Source: an uncultured Ruminococcus sp.
Lineage (GTDB): Bacteria; Bacillota_A; Clostridia; Oscillospirales; Acutalibacteraceae
Assembly: GCA_902798605.1 (NCBI GenBank)
Contig: CADBXH010000058.1
Coordinates: 1 to 12,367 of the forward strand
DNA length: 12,367 nt
Reading direction: 5' to 3'
Made by a program: the position numbers and the translations under genes. This document shows, one piece after another, positions 1 to 6,523 of the stretch; positions within the stretch are counted from its first letter, which is position 1, and each line of letters starts with the position of its first letter. Below the pieces are notes generated by a model that did not search any database, had not been told where the DNA came from, and saw only the letters and a list, made by a program, of their open reading frames with translations.

Positions 1-960
1 ATGCGTATGCGCTTTGAGCCGAAGTTCGAGAGCGGCAACGATGTACTGATGTGCCGCGGGCTCGAAAAATCATTTGGCGAAAAGCTGCTTTTCCGCGACG
101 TCAACATACATATCCGCAAGGGTGAGCGCGTGTTCATCCTCGGAGAAAACGGCTGCGGAAAAACCACTCTCTTTAGGATATTGACCGGCAAAACACCGCA
201 GGACAGCGGAGAGTTTGAGTACGGCACCAACGTAATGCCCGGCTATTTTGACCAGATGCAGCAAAACCTTGACCTTAACAAAACCGCGATAGATGAGGTC
301 TGGGACAGGTTCCCGAATTTGACGCAGACCGAGGTGCGCTCGGCGTTGGCGGCGTTTTTGTTCAAGGGAGAAGAAGTTTTTAAGCCGCTTTCAAAAATGA
401 GCGGCGGCGAGCGCGCAAGGGTATCTCTGCTAAAGCTTATGCTCCAAGGCAGCAACTTTTTGCTCCTTGACGAGCCGACAAATCACCTCGACGCGGCGTC
501 GCGCGAGGAACTTGAAAACACCTTGCTCGAATACGGCGGAACGCTTTTGATAATCAGCCATGACCGCTACTTTATCAACAAACTGTCCGACCGGATACTA
601 ACGCTCGACAAAAACGGCGTAAAGGAATACCTCGGCGATTACGATTACTACCACGAGCACGTAAAGACTGAGGAACAAAGCAAGAGCTCCGACGGTCAAA
701 AGGAAAAGCAAAAGCCCGTCAACGAGTACTTCCTCAAAAAACAGCGCGCCAGCGAGGAGCGCAAAAGGCAGACTAAGCTGAAAAAAACCGAGGCGGAGAT
801 CGAACGCCTCGATTCCGAGATCGCAAAGACTGAATCGCTCCTTGCCACCGAAGAGGTCGCGAGCGATTACGAAAAACTGCTCGAGCTGACAAACGAGCTT
901 GAACAGCTCAATTCAGAGCTCGAAAAGCAGTATGAGATTTGGGAAGAACTCTCGGATTAA
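1..960 (+). CDS. ABC-F family ATPase, C-terminal half (5' partial)
   Basis: This is the second nucleotide-binding domain and C-terminal tail of an ABC-F protein, a soluble twin-ATPase family whose members act on the ribosome (translation factors, or antibiotic-resistance ribosome protection). Visible motifs, counted from the first in-window codon: Walker A GENGCGKT (48-55), signature MSGGERAR (133-140), Walker B FLLLDEP (153-159) followed by TNHLD, and the switch histidine in SHDRYF (187). Residues about 240-316 are rich in Lys/Glu and heptad-like, matching the C-terminal coiled coil of the YdiF/Uup-like members. Family proteins are usually 500-650 residues with two ABC domains. Only one is seen, so the gene starts upstream and the ATG at position 1 is probably an internal Met. 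No membrane segment is present. The last codons are repeated at 1634-1687. Subfamily and substrate cannot be set from this half. Confidence 0.93.
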   Translation: MRMRFEPKFESGNDVLMCRGLEKSFGEKLLFRDVNIHIRKGERVFILGENGCGKTTLFRILTGKTPQDSGEFEYGTNVMPGYFDQMQQNLDLNKTAIDEVWDRFPNLTQTEVRSALAAFLFKGEEVFKPLSKMSGGERARVSLLKLMLQGSNFLLLDEPTNHLDAASREELENTLLEYGGTLLIISHDRYFINKLSDRILTLDKNGVKEYLGDYDYYHEHVKTEEQSKSSDGQKEKQKPVNEYFLKKQRASEERKRQTKLKKTEAEIERLDSEIAKTESLLATEEVASDYEKLLELTNELEQLNSELEKQYEIWEELSD

Positions 961-1014
961 GTAAATCTATACATAAAAAAGCATGGACAAAAAATACTTC
1001 AAGGAGGAAATATT

Positions 1015-1584
1015 ATGAGTGAAAATAAAAACGATACTGGAATAACTGTTGAGAAGGACATATCCGTGCCGGAAGATAATAATGCAGAATCACATCCGGG
1101 TACAATAAAAATGTTAAAAGTGTTTGCGTTTATTGCAATAATATGCCATTTGTTTAATGGCTTTAGATTTCTTTTTGGAACATTCGGCTCAGTAACAGAA
1201 GAGGGCAAGGAGGAGATCCTTAAAGTTGCTCCTTTTGCGAACACATGGAATACGATTTTATTTTTTATTTTCCTTTTGATTGCCTTTATTCTATGTACCG
1301 CGCTTGCCATGATGTCAGAAAACAGAAAAGTTGGCGTTCTTTTATTTATTGGCGCCCTTACTGCCTCTCTTATTATATGTATAATATCGGTTAATATTTT
1401 TTCAAGCATAGTCCCCCAATTACATTTTTCAGAAGGGCACGCTTTACTCGTAGTCAATGCCAATATCATCATACATTCACTATTTATCGGTTTTATTCTT
1501 TTAATAAGCCTTATTGCTGTTCTTATTGCCAAGGATTATATTTTTAAATCCGAGCTTCCAAAGAAAGAAGAAAGCAAAATATAA
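1015..1584 (+). CDS. Hypothetical four-helix membrane protein
   Basis: I do not recognise this 189-residue protein. It has a strong ribosome binding site (AAGGAGG, 1001-1007) seven bases before the ATG. A polar, acidic N-terminus of about 33 residues is followed by four hydrophobic segments at about 35-57, 78-100, 106-128 and 146-172, and by a Lys/Glu-rich tail ending KKEESKI. The second loop (about 101-105) is very short, giving a 2+2 hairpin-like topology. There is no signal peptide and no Cys or His cluster suggesting an enzyme. The codons are more AT-rich than the ABC-F gene before it, and the gene is bracketed by two copies of the ABC-F 3' end (907-960 and 1634-1687). It may therefore have arrived as, or with, an inserted segment. 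Function unknown. Confidence 0.75.
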   Translation: MSENKNDTGITVEKDISVPEDNNAESHPGTIKMLKVFAFIAIICHLFNGFRFLFGTFGSVTEEGKEEILKVAPFANTWNTILFFIFLLIAFILCTALAMMSENRKVGVLLFIGALTASLIICIISVNIFSSIVPQLHFSEGHALLVVNANIIIHSLFIGFILLISLIAVLIAKDYIFKSELPKKEESKI

Positions 1585-1633
1585 GTTTTCCGGCTTTATT
1601 AAACCGCCTTGTTGGCAGTGGAGGGCTGACCTA

Positions 1634-1687
1634 CTAAACTCCGAGCTTGAAAAGCAGTATGAGATCTGGGAAGAGTTGTCGGATTAA
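1634..1687 (+). pseudogene. Remnant copy of ABC-F gene 3' end
   Basis: These 54 bases encode LNSELEKQYEIWEELSD and a TAA stop. The protein is identical to the last 17 residues of the ABC-F gene (907-960), but by my count the DNA differs at 8 of 54 positions, all synonymous (for example CTC against TTG for Leu). The pieces are therefore homologous coding tails that diverged under selection, not a fresh duplication. Upstream of 1634 the similarity stops at once, and there is no start codon or ribosome binding site. It is a non-functional relic of another ABC-F allele or paralogue. Confidence 0.85.
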
Positions 1688-1745
1688 CGCAAAACAGGCT
1701 TGTGAATCTGCATTAAACCGTAATATATTTATGAGGAGAAAATAA

Positions 1746-2590
1746 ATGGTTAGAAAAATCATTGCGATAATTTTATCCGTAATAGGTACTTTTGTGATAA
1801 TAACAGGTTTGGCCGGTTCTTTGTCAAATGATGCGTCCGTGCAAAGCGGAGAGCGTGTTCAGGGTGAAATTACCGAAATTGCGGTAGAGGGAAATAACGC
1901 GATGCCGATCATGGAATACACCTACAACGGAAAGAATTACAGGCAGGCATATCACAAAGGGTATCAAGGAGAAAAGTTTGAGCTTGAGGTCGACCCGGAG
2001 TCTCCGTCTGATTTTATAGAATTAACCGAAAATAAAAATAATCAAAAAACAATCGGTTTTACCATTTTGATGTTCGGTATCTTTATCATCGCGATAGGTG
2101 TGTTTATCATTGTTTTGCCGATAGTATACAGAAACACGAACAAATCACCAAAAGTGCTCATTCCTGTATTCTTTTTTATTTTTGTTTTCTGTGCCGCGAT
2201 TTGCCTTAATATAGTCATTAACGCCTCGGTTGAAGCACGGTCGAGGAACGATATGGGCGGAGAAACGGTATCGACAAAAGCGATTTTGGTTTCCGTTGCG
2301 GAGGAAAAAATGATACTTGGAAGGGCGATACGGTTGTCCGATATTCGGTTGACGGCAAGCCCTACCGTGCGGTTATCGCAAACAAAGGCAAGTATAAGCT
2401 CGAGGATGAAGTGACGATCAATTACTATGCCGACAACCCGGGACTTGTCACGGAAAGGAAGAGTTCAGGAATCATAGGATATATATTATTTCCGCTGATG
2501 ATCGGCGGATTATTCCTTGCCGCCGGAATAGGGCTCATTAGGTTAAAACTCAAGGGGCGATTAGACAAGCAATTAAATCGTTCCACTTAA
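1746..2590 (+). pseudogene. DUF3592-like membrane protein, two repeat domains, broken by frameshift
   Basis: Translation starts at 1746 behind AGGAG (1734-1738). The original frame gives an N-terminal membrane helix (about 5-24), a soluble beta-type domain with the DUF3592-like pattern EYTYNGKNYR...VDPESPSDFIE (about 30-95), and two more helices (about 104-127 and 137-160). A second, related domain then begins (ETVSTKAILVSV). At the A6 run 2305-2310 the frame is lost: continuing in frame gives an unlikely Arg/Ser-rich tail ending at 2414. Moving back one base gives a coherent continuation, VVRYSVDGKPYR...INYYADNPG, with a last helix (GYILFPLMIGGLFLAAGIG) and a stop at 2588-2590. With one A added, the protein would be 281 residues with the symmetric order helix-domain-helix-helix-domain-helix. 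The break is either a real one-base deletion or a homopolymer sequencing error. Function of the family is unknown. Confidence 0.82.
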
Positions 2591-2613
2591 TGTATCGGTT
2601 TTTCTACATACTG

Positions 2614-2647
2614 AACGGGTACCCGTTTTGGGTACCCGTTATTTTTT
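2614..2647 (+). terminator. Rho-independent terminator after the DUF3592-like gene
   Basis: A perfect 11-bp stem (AACGGGTACCC, 2614-2624, with GGGTACCCGTT, 2630-2640) has a five-base loop and is followed by ATTTTTT (2641-2647). It lies 24 bases after the stop at 2590 and ends that transcript. Confidence 0.85.
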
Positions 2648-2810
2648 GGCCCGCCCAAAGTATGTTTGTGCGTGAGAAAAGTTTCAGCTCGCTGACTGCG
2701 GCGTGTGTTAGTGGCAGATGCAGATTATCGCTCTCGCTAAAAACAGTCCACCGGACTGTTTTTGCCTTCGGCACGCTTGCCTTCAAATCCCTTTGGATAC
2801 TTAGCGGACT
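2644..2810. repeat. Non-coding segment with tRNA 3'-end fragments and a hairpin
   Basis: This stretch has no credible gene. Its left edge (2644-2660) is an exact 17-base direct repeat of 2847-2863, which is the 3' end of tRNA-Arg including the complement of CCA. At 2782-2796 there is a 15-base exact inverted copy of part of the tRNA T-arm/acceptor side (2858-2872). Between them is a perfect 11-bp hairpin (AAAAACAGTCC 2739-2749 with GGACTGTTTTT 2753-2763, loop ACC) that could terminate in both directions. It may be a dispersed intergenic repeat or the debris of an integration at the tRNA. Open frames crossing it on both strands look like noise. Confidence 0.6.
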
Positions 2811-2850
2811 AAAATTTATGGGGTGCTCTTTGGAGCACCCCATAAATTTT
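2811..2850. terminator. Perfect 18-bp hairpin, terminator of the tRNA-Arg transcript
   Basis: Bases 2811-2828 and 2833-2850 are exact reverse complements with a four-base loop. The stem has a GC-rich core (GGGGTGCTC) and an A/T outer arm, so on the minus strand it reads as a stem ending in U-rich sequence directly after the tRNA CCA end. Being symmetric, it can also stop plus-strand transcription. The tRNA's encoded CCA overlaps its right edge by one base. Confidence 0.75.
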
Positions 2851-2926
2851 GGCCCGCCCAAAGGGATTTGAACCCCCGATCTCCGGAATCGGAATCCGTT
2901 GCGTTATCCAGCTGCGCCATGGGCGG
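2850..2926 (-). tRNA. tRNA-Arg (anticodon CCG)
   Basis: Read on the minus strand, the acceptor stem CCGCCCA (2926-2920) pairs with TGGGCGG (2860-2854), followed by discriminator G and an encoded CCA (2852-2850). The D-arm shows GCG...CGC with AGCTGGATAA in the loop. The anticodon arm has loop TTCCGAT, giving anticodon CCG, which reads the Arg codon CGG. The T-arm is GGGGG-TTCAAAT-CCCTT, with two G-U pairs. The first anticodon-stem pair (A-G) is a mismatch. A TATAAT box at 2945-2940 upstream is a fair -10. The -35 is unclear: TTGAAA at 2971-2966 gives a long 20-base spacer. Confidence 0.93.
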
Positions 2927-2982
2927 ATATTCAATTACTATTATATTACTATAAAACCTGAAAAATTTCAATAAATAAATTT

Positions 2983-3017
2983 GATCGGAGCAAAAAAACG
3001 GCTCCGATCTTGTTTTT
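2983..3017. terminator. Hairpin terminator between tRNA-Arg and the glycosyltransferase gene
   Basis: A perfect 9-bp stem, GATCGGAGC (2983-2991) with GCTCCGATC (3001-3009), has an A-rich loop and is followed by TTGTTTTT on the plus strand. On the minus strand it is followed by AAATTTATTT. It lies downstream of the minus-strand glycosyltransferase (stop at 3148) and upstream of the tRNA, so it probably insulates the two. The rest of 2927-3147 contains one more GC-rich inverted repeat (3105-3112 with 3121-3128) without a T-run, and no gene. Confidence 0.65.
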
Positions 3018-3147
3018 AATGCGAATAAAGAAATATAACAAAAATACTGCTTTATTTCACACCGTAAGAATAACTTTTTCGATAAACGGTTTTTTTATTA
3101 GACGGGTCGCGGTGTCGCCGCCGCGACCGATGTCACATTGCTGTTGC

Positions 3148-3942
3148 TTACCAGTAGCAGCCGCCCTCGATTTTTTCAAAGCCCTCGGGTTTTTCGGCTT
3201 CGGAGGGTGTTACCCACGCGTCGTTGTACCAGTATGAGTACTTTTTATCCCAGCGCGAGCCGCGTATTCCGAACATCGTCTGCAGACATCCGCCCATATG
3301 TACGGCGATCTTTCCCATCTGCTTTACGCGTGAAGCGAGCTGAAAACCGTATGCGCCGCAGCCGAGCAGACGTACGTCAAAATCCTGCTTGGCGATCTCG
3401 TCCGTCATATAGTCGATCGCCTCAAACCAAGTCTTAAAGCGGCTGTCCTGAGCGTCTGCTATAGTCTGCACAGCCTTCACGCATTTTAGGTCGAACTCAG
3501 GCAGGGTATTGAACTCGGGGAATATTTTTTCTCTTTTTTCAGTATATTGTTTTGTTATTGTATCGGTAAACGGATGGACAACAAGCACCTTTTTGCCCTC
3601 TAAAACGTGTGTCCAATGATCCCTTGCTGAACCAAGCGCGCCGTTTGGGGTAAGGATCGCCCGCGAACAAAGGTTTTGACAGATCCAGCTTTCGTTGACA
3701 AAATACATTATGCCGAGCAGGTCAACGTATTTGCTGGCTTCAATTTCCATTTTGCACCATTTCCAAGCCTCAGACTTGTCATTTGGGAAAAACCCCGCGT
3801 TAGTACACAAGGTATCAAGATATTTTTGAGGAAAGTGAGACGGGTCATCGCCGTATTTATAATAGGTCTTGATGCAGTTCATCATAGCGAGCCCTTCGGT
3901 CGTGCCGAATCTGCCCGCCATATACGGCATAGGCAACCCCCG
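3148..3942 (-). CDS. GT-D fold glycosyltransferase-like protein, 5' end missing
   Basis: The coherent protein begins at about PYMAGRFGTTEG (3924 downward) and runs to a stop at 3148. The RFGTTEG motif near the start resembles the RFG-x-x-E motif of GT-D (DUF1792-type) glycosyltransferases. The C-terminal part has the block HMGGCLQTMFGIRGSRWD, which I associate with that family in capsule and glycan clusters. The middle contains VLVVHPFTDTI and a Rossmann-like DVRLLGCGAYG. Such enzymes would transfer a sugar in the cytoplasm during surface glycan or glycoprotein assembly. Family members normally have some 40-60 residues before RFG. Here the frame upstream of about 3930 runs into sequence belonging to the opposite-strand beta-helix gene, with no ribosome binding site or convincing start. 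The gene is therefore beheaded and probably not expressed as an active enzyme. The family call is from motif memory. Confidence 0.72.
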   Translation of the reverse strand, partial: RGLPMPYMAGRFGTTEGLAMMNCIKTYYKYGDDPSHFPQKYLDTLCTNAGFFPNDKSEAWKWCKMEIEASKYVDLLGIMYFVNESWICQNLCSRAILTPNGALGSARDHWTHVLEGKKVLVVHPFTDTITKQYTEKREKIFPEFNTLPEFDLKCVKAVQTIADAQDSRFKTWFEAIDYMTDEIAKQDFDVRLLGCGAYGFQLASRVKQMGKIAVHMGGCLQTMFGIRGSRWDKKYSYWYNDAWVTPSEAEKPEGFEKIEGGCYW

Positions 3943-3943
3943 G

Positions 3944-6241
3944 AGTGTAGTTACGATCAATGGCGGTACTATCACCGGCAACAAAGCCGAAAGCGGTGCG
4001 GGCGTATTTGCCTCCGGATTCTACACCGCTTACGCCTCGGCCTTTGCTCTTGATCCTCCCGAAAGCGGAGAAGAACCAAATCCCGGATTATTTATTAACG
4101 GAGGCGAGATCTCCTCTAACAAAGCTACCGGCGCGGGCGGCGGTGTGCTTGTTACTATGGTAAGAAGTGAAGCTCAGATCCACAACGCCGAGATCACAAA
4201 CAATACAGCTAAAACCGGCGCCGGTATTGAGAATTTACGTTATTATACTCATCTTGACATTGACGGATGTACGATCACAGGCAATAATGCTTCCTCCAAC
4301 GGCGGCGGTATAGCGGCTTTCCTTAACTCCGGTTATGGTCAAGTCGGATATACAAAAATTAAAGACACAACAATTACCGACAACACCTCAGGAGCTCGAG
4401 GCGCGGGCGTTTATTATGACGCTGAGTCGGAGATTCGACTTTCAGGCGCGAATGTGATTCAGTATAATACTTATAACGGTAAGGATAATAACCTTAATGT
4501 TTTAAGTTTAGATAAACCTGTTACGGTTGACGGCGACTTAACAGGCTCACAGATCGGTCTTTCCGACCCAACCCTTTGGGATGACGGCAAAGAAGATACC
4601 GCACCCGATGCTGTTTCAACCGAACGTCTTACCAATGGTTACAAAGCGAATAATGCTTCATTGATTCCCGCGAACGCATTTACATCAGACCACGAGAGTT
4701 GGATGGTTGATTTTGGTGATAAAAAGACAGAACAAGTTGAAGTCGGAAGGACATATACATATACAGCAAGAACATATAACGCTGTTTCACGTTCCACTGG
4801 TTCTCAGGCGGCGAGAGGAACGTTGGTTGATGTTGTAGCTAAAACTACTTTTTCCGAAGGCGGAAGAGCTTCCAATACTACCGAGCTTTACAACGAGCTA
4901 ACTACAAGGTATAAGGAAGAATATCAGGAAACAGACAAAGATCATTATTATGACCCTGTGTCGGGAAGTTCTATTGAGGTTTATCCTTACGGTTATAATG
5001 TCTATGTTTATGTTGGCAGTAATACGCTGTTTGCCGGTGTTTCTTATCATCAGTACGTTGACGAGGGACACTTTGCGTTGGTGTTCTTAGGCGGAACTCT
5101 TGACAATGCTGTGTTTTCCGATGATTATACAGAGGAAACGGTTGTACTTGATGAACCTATTGATGAAGATGAAACAGAGTACGGGTTTAATGATATAGGA
5201 CAAACAGTATCAAAAACAGAGCTCGTTAAAAGCTCGGAAGATGTCGACATCCAATACGATACCGTGACAACCGACTACACTAACGAAGTCCGTCTTGTCC
5301 GCAAAACCACGGTTGATTACCACATCAACAACAGAACTATAGCAAAAGATAAATATAACGGCAACGATATCTTTACATCGTGTGTGACAGCGGCGACAGG
5401 TAAGCCGGTAACGGTCGGCGAAACCATTGACGAATTCTATACGATCCCCGAAATCAAACCCACAGCGAAAAACAGCTGCCCCTATATCTTCAAGGGCTGG
5501 TATTACGATAAGGCGAACGATAATGACGAAAATCCCGTAGATTTCGGTACCGATATATATGAAGCGGGACGTGATATCTATGCTCACTGGATCGAGGTCA
5601 AGGATGTAGCAAAGGATTCGCGGGATGAATATAACCTTCCCGAGGGAGAAACCGCATACGGCGGCTTTGACCTTACAGGCGTACAGGTGCGCGGGGCTAT
5701 CAATGATACAAACTTCGATGGTATAAGAAAGCCCGGCGGCTTGCGCTTTATGACCTCGCTCAGTACGGATGTTGTCAACGAGATAAAAGCACTCCAAGAC
5801 GGCGATAACAATATCGAATACGGCTATGTCGCCGCGACAAGGGCAGATTGGATCACAGCCCATCAAAACAACGGTGATAAACTGCAATATGTAAGCAGAA
5901 CAGCTAACGGAAAAAACACTTCCACATATGACAAAGAAAAACCTCAGGATTATTTCGGCTTTGCTACGAACGTCAACTGTACTTCACAGGAAACTAACGC
6001 AAGCGATGGCATTGTCCCGCAGGATCACAGGGAATTCAGCGGTTATTTGCTTTACACCCTCGTTATCACCTACGAGAACGGAACAGGTTATGACAAAAAC
6101 GTGCTTGCGCGTCCGTACATAAAATATACAGACGCAAACGGCCTTGAGCGCGTGGCATACAGCGAATACCGCGGTAATTCCAACACACTGGGAGGCTGTT
6201 ACACCAGCTATAACGCGGTAGCGCCGGAACAGGAGGGTTGA
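3944..6241 (+). CDS. Beta-helix / InlB-repeat surface protein, 5' end missing
   Basis: The first recognisable residues, SVVTINGGTITGNKA, are already inside a beta-helix. The frame remains open upstream over the opposite-strand glycosyltransferase, but that part is not protein-like and offers no signal peptide. In order: five to six right-handed beta-helix rungs of type GGxITxNxA...GGGV (about 3944-4460); a long mixed region with Tyr-rich strands; an InlB/Listeria-Bacteroides-type repeat YIFKGWYYDK...DIYAHW (about 5480-5600); and a C-terminal domain (about 5676-6230) starting TGVQVRGAIN and containing GLRFMTSLS, a domain I associate with Ruminococcaceae surface proteins. No LPxTG motif, dockerin or C-terminal membrane helix is seen, so anchoring is unclear. 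Likely role of the intact protein: cell-surface adhesion or polysaccharide binding. As it stands it lacks a secretion signal. The next gene starts two bases after its stop. Confidence 0.8.
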   Translation, partial: SVVTINGGTITGNKAESGAGVFASGFYTAYASAFALDPPESGEEPNPGLFINGGEISSNKATGAGGGVLVTMVRSEAQIHNAEITNNTAKTGAGIENLRYYTHLDIDGCTITGNNASSNGGGIAAFLNSGYGQVGYTKIKDTTITDNTSGARGAGVYYDAESEIRLSGANVIQYNTYNGKDNNLNVLSLDKPVTVDGDLTGSQIGLSDPTLWDDGKEDTAPDAVSTERLTNGYKANNASLIPANAFTSDHESWMVDFGDKKTEQVEVGRTYTYTARTYNAVSRSTGSQAARGTLVDVVAKTTFSEGGRASNTTELYNELTTRYKEEYQETDKDHYYDPVSGSSIEVYPYGYNVYVYVGSNTLFAGVSYHQYVDEGHFALVFLGGTLDNAVFSDDYTEETVVLDEPIDEDETEYGFNDIGQTVSKTELVKSSEDVDIQYDTVTTDYTNEVRLVRKTTVDYHINNRTIAKDKYNGNDIFTSCVTAATGKPVTVGETIDEFYTIPEIKPTAKNSCPYIFKGWYYDKANDNDENPVDFGTDIYEAGRDIYAHWIEVKDVAKDSRDEYNLPEGETAYGGFDLTGVQVRGAINDTNFDGIRKPGGLRFMTSLSTDVVNEIKALQDGDNNIEYGYVAATRADWITAHQNNGDKLQYVSRTANGKNTSTYDKEKPQDYFGFATNVNCTSQETNASDGIVPQDHREFSGYLLYTLVITYENGTGYDKNVLARPYIKYTDANGLERVAYSEYRGNSNTLGGCYTSYNAVAPEQEG

Positions 6242-6243
6242 TA

Positions 6244-6405
6244 ATGAAACAGGAATATAATAGAACCGTATTGACAATAACGGAATTTGACGAAGAAGAT
6301 GTTATCACGACCTCCTCGCCCGACAGAAACAACGCATACTTTGATATTAGTGCTCTTGACTCAAACGGCGCCGATAGTCCGGCACCGCCCGGTGCTTGGA
6401 ATTAA
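6244..6405 (+). CDS. 53-residue peptide with EDVITTS motif, coupled to the surface protein
   Basis: The ATG lies two bases after the stop of the surface-protein gene, behind a perfect AGGAGG (6231-6236) placed seven bases upstream inside the end of that gene, so translation is coupled. The peptide begins MKQEYNRTVLTITEFDEEDV, continues ITTSSPDRNNAYFDISALDS and ends in a Gly/Pro/Asp/Ala-rich tail (NGADSPAPPGAWN). It has no signal peptide, membrane helix or Cys. Small Clostridial proteins of the form 'Lys/Tyr/Pro start, I-x-x-F-x-x-EDVI-TS' are known to me as uncharacterised ORFs. Whether this is a secreted peptide, a modified peptide precursor or an accessory of the surface protein is open. 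The strong ribosome binding site and the terminator right behind it argue that it is a real gene. Confidence 0.7.
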   Translation: MKQEYNRTVLTITEFDEEDVITTSSPDRNNAYFDISALDSNGADSPAPPGAWN

Positions 6406-6423
6406 CGCACATAATTACAAAAC

Positions 6424-6454
6424 GGGACACCCACACGGGTGTCCCTATCTTTTT
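6424..6454. terminator. Strong intrinsic terminator, shared by convergent transcripts
   Basis: A perfect 9-bp stem, GGGACACCC (6424-6432) with GGGTGTCCC (6437-6445), has loop ACAC and tail TATCTTTTT. It ends the surface protein/peptide transcript on the plus strand. Read from the minus strand it is followed by GTTTTGT, so it can also stop the convergent amidohydrolase transcript. Confidence 0.88.
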
Positions 6455-6523
6455 GATTATCGGTAAGTTCATTTTGCAAACACGGTTATGCGAAATGTTT
6501 CGCTATAGATGATAAAGGTTTTT

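Noticed and set aside
2301..2320. Programmed -1 ribosomal frameshift in the DUF3592-like gene
   Set aside because: The A6 run allows slippage of one Lys tRNA, but the next codon ATG cannot re-pair as AAT, and I saw no clear downstream stem. A mutation or read error is simpler.
2590..2871. Open frames on both strands between the terminator and the tRNA
   Set aside because: They run through perfect hairpins and tRNA fragments and mirror each other; there is no start signal and no protein-like pattern.
3105..3128. GC-rich inverted repeat after the glycosyltransferase stop as a terminator
   Set aside because: The stem is good, but neither side is followed by a T-run in the needed direction.
5210..5887. 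Long minus-strand open frame of 225 codons
   Set aside because: It lies wholly opposite the surface-protein gene, has no ribosome binding site, and its composition (Ile/Cys/Val-rich) is typical of an antisense shadow.
6490..6503. Palindrome GCGAAATGTTTCGC near the amidohydrolase 3' end
   Set aside because: Its loop is only two bases and there is no T-tract on the minus strand; the stem at 6424-6445 explains termination better.
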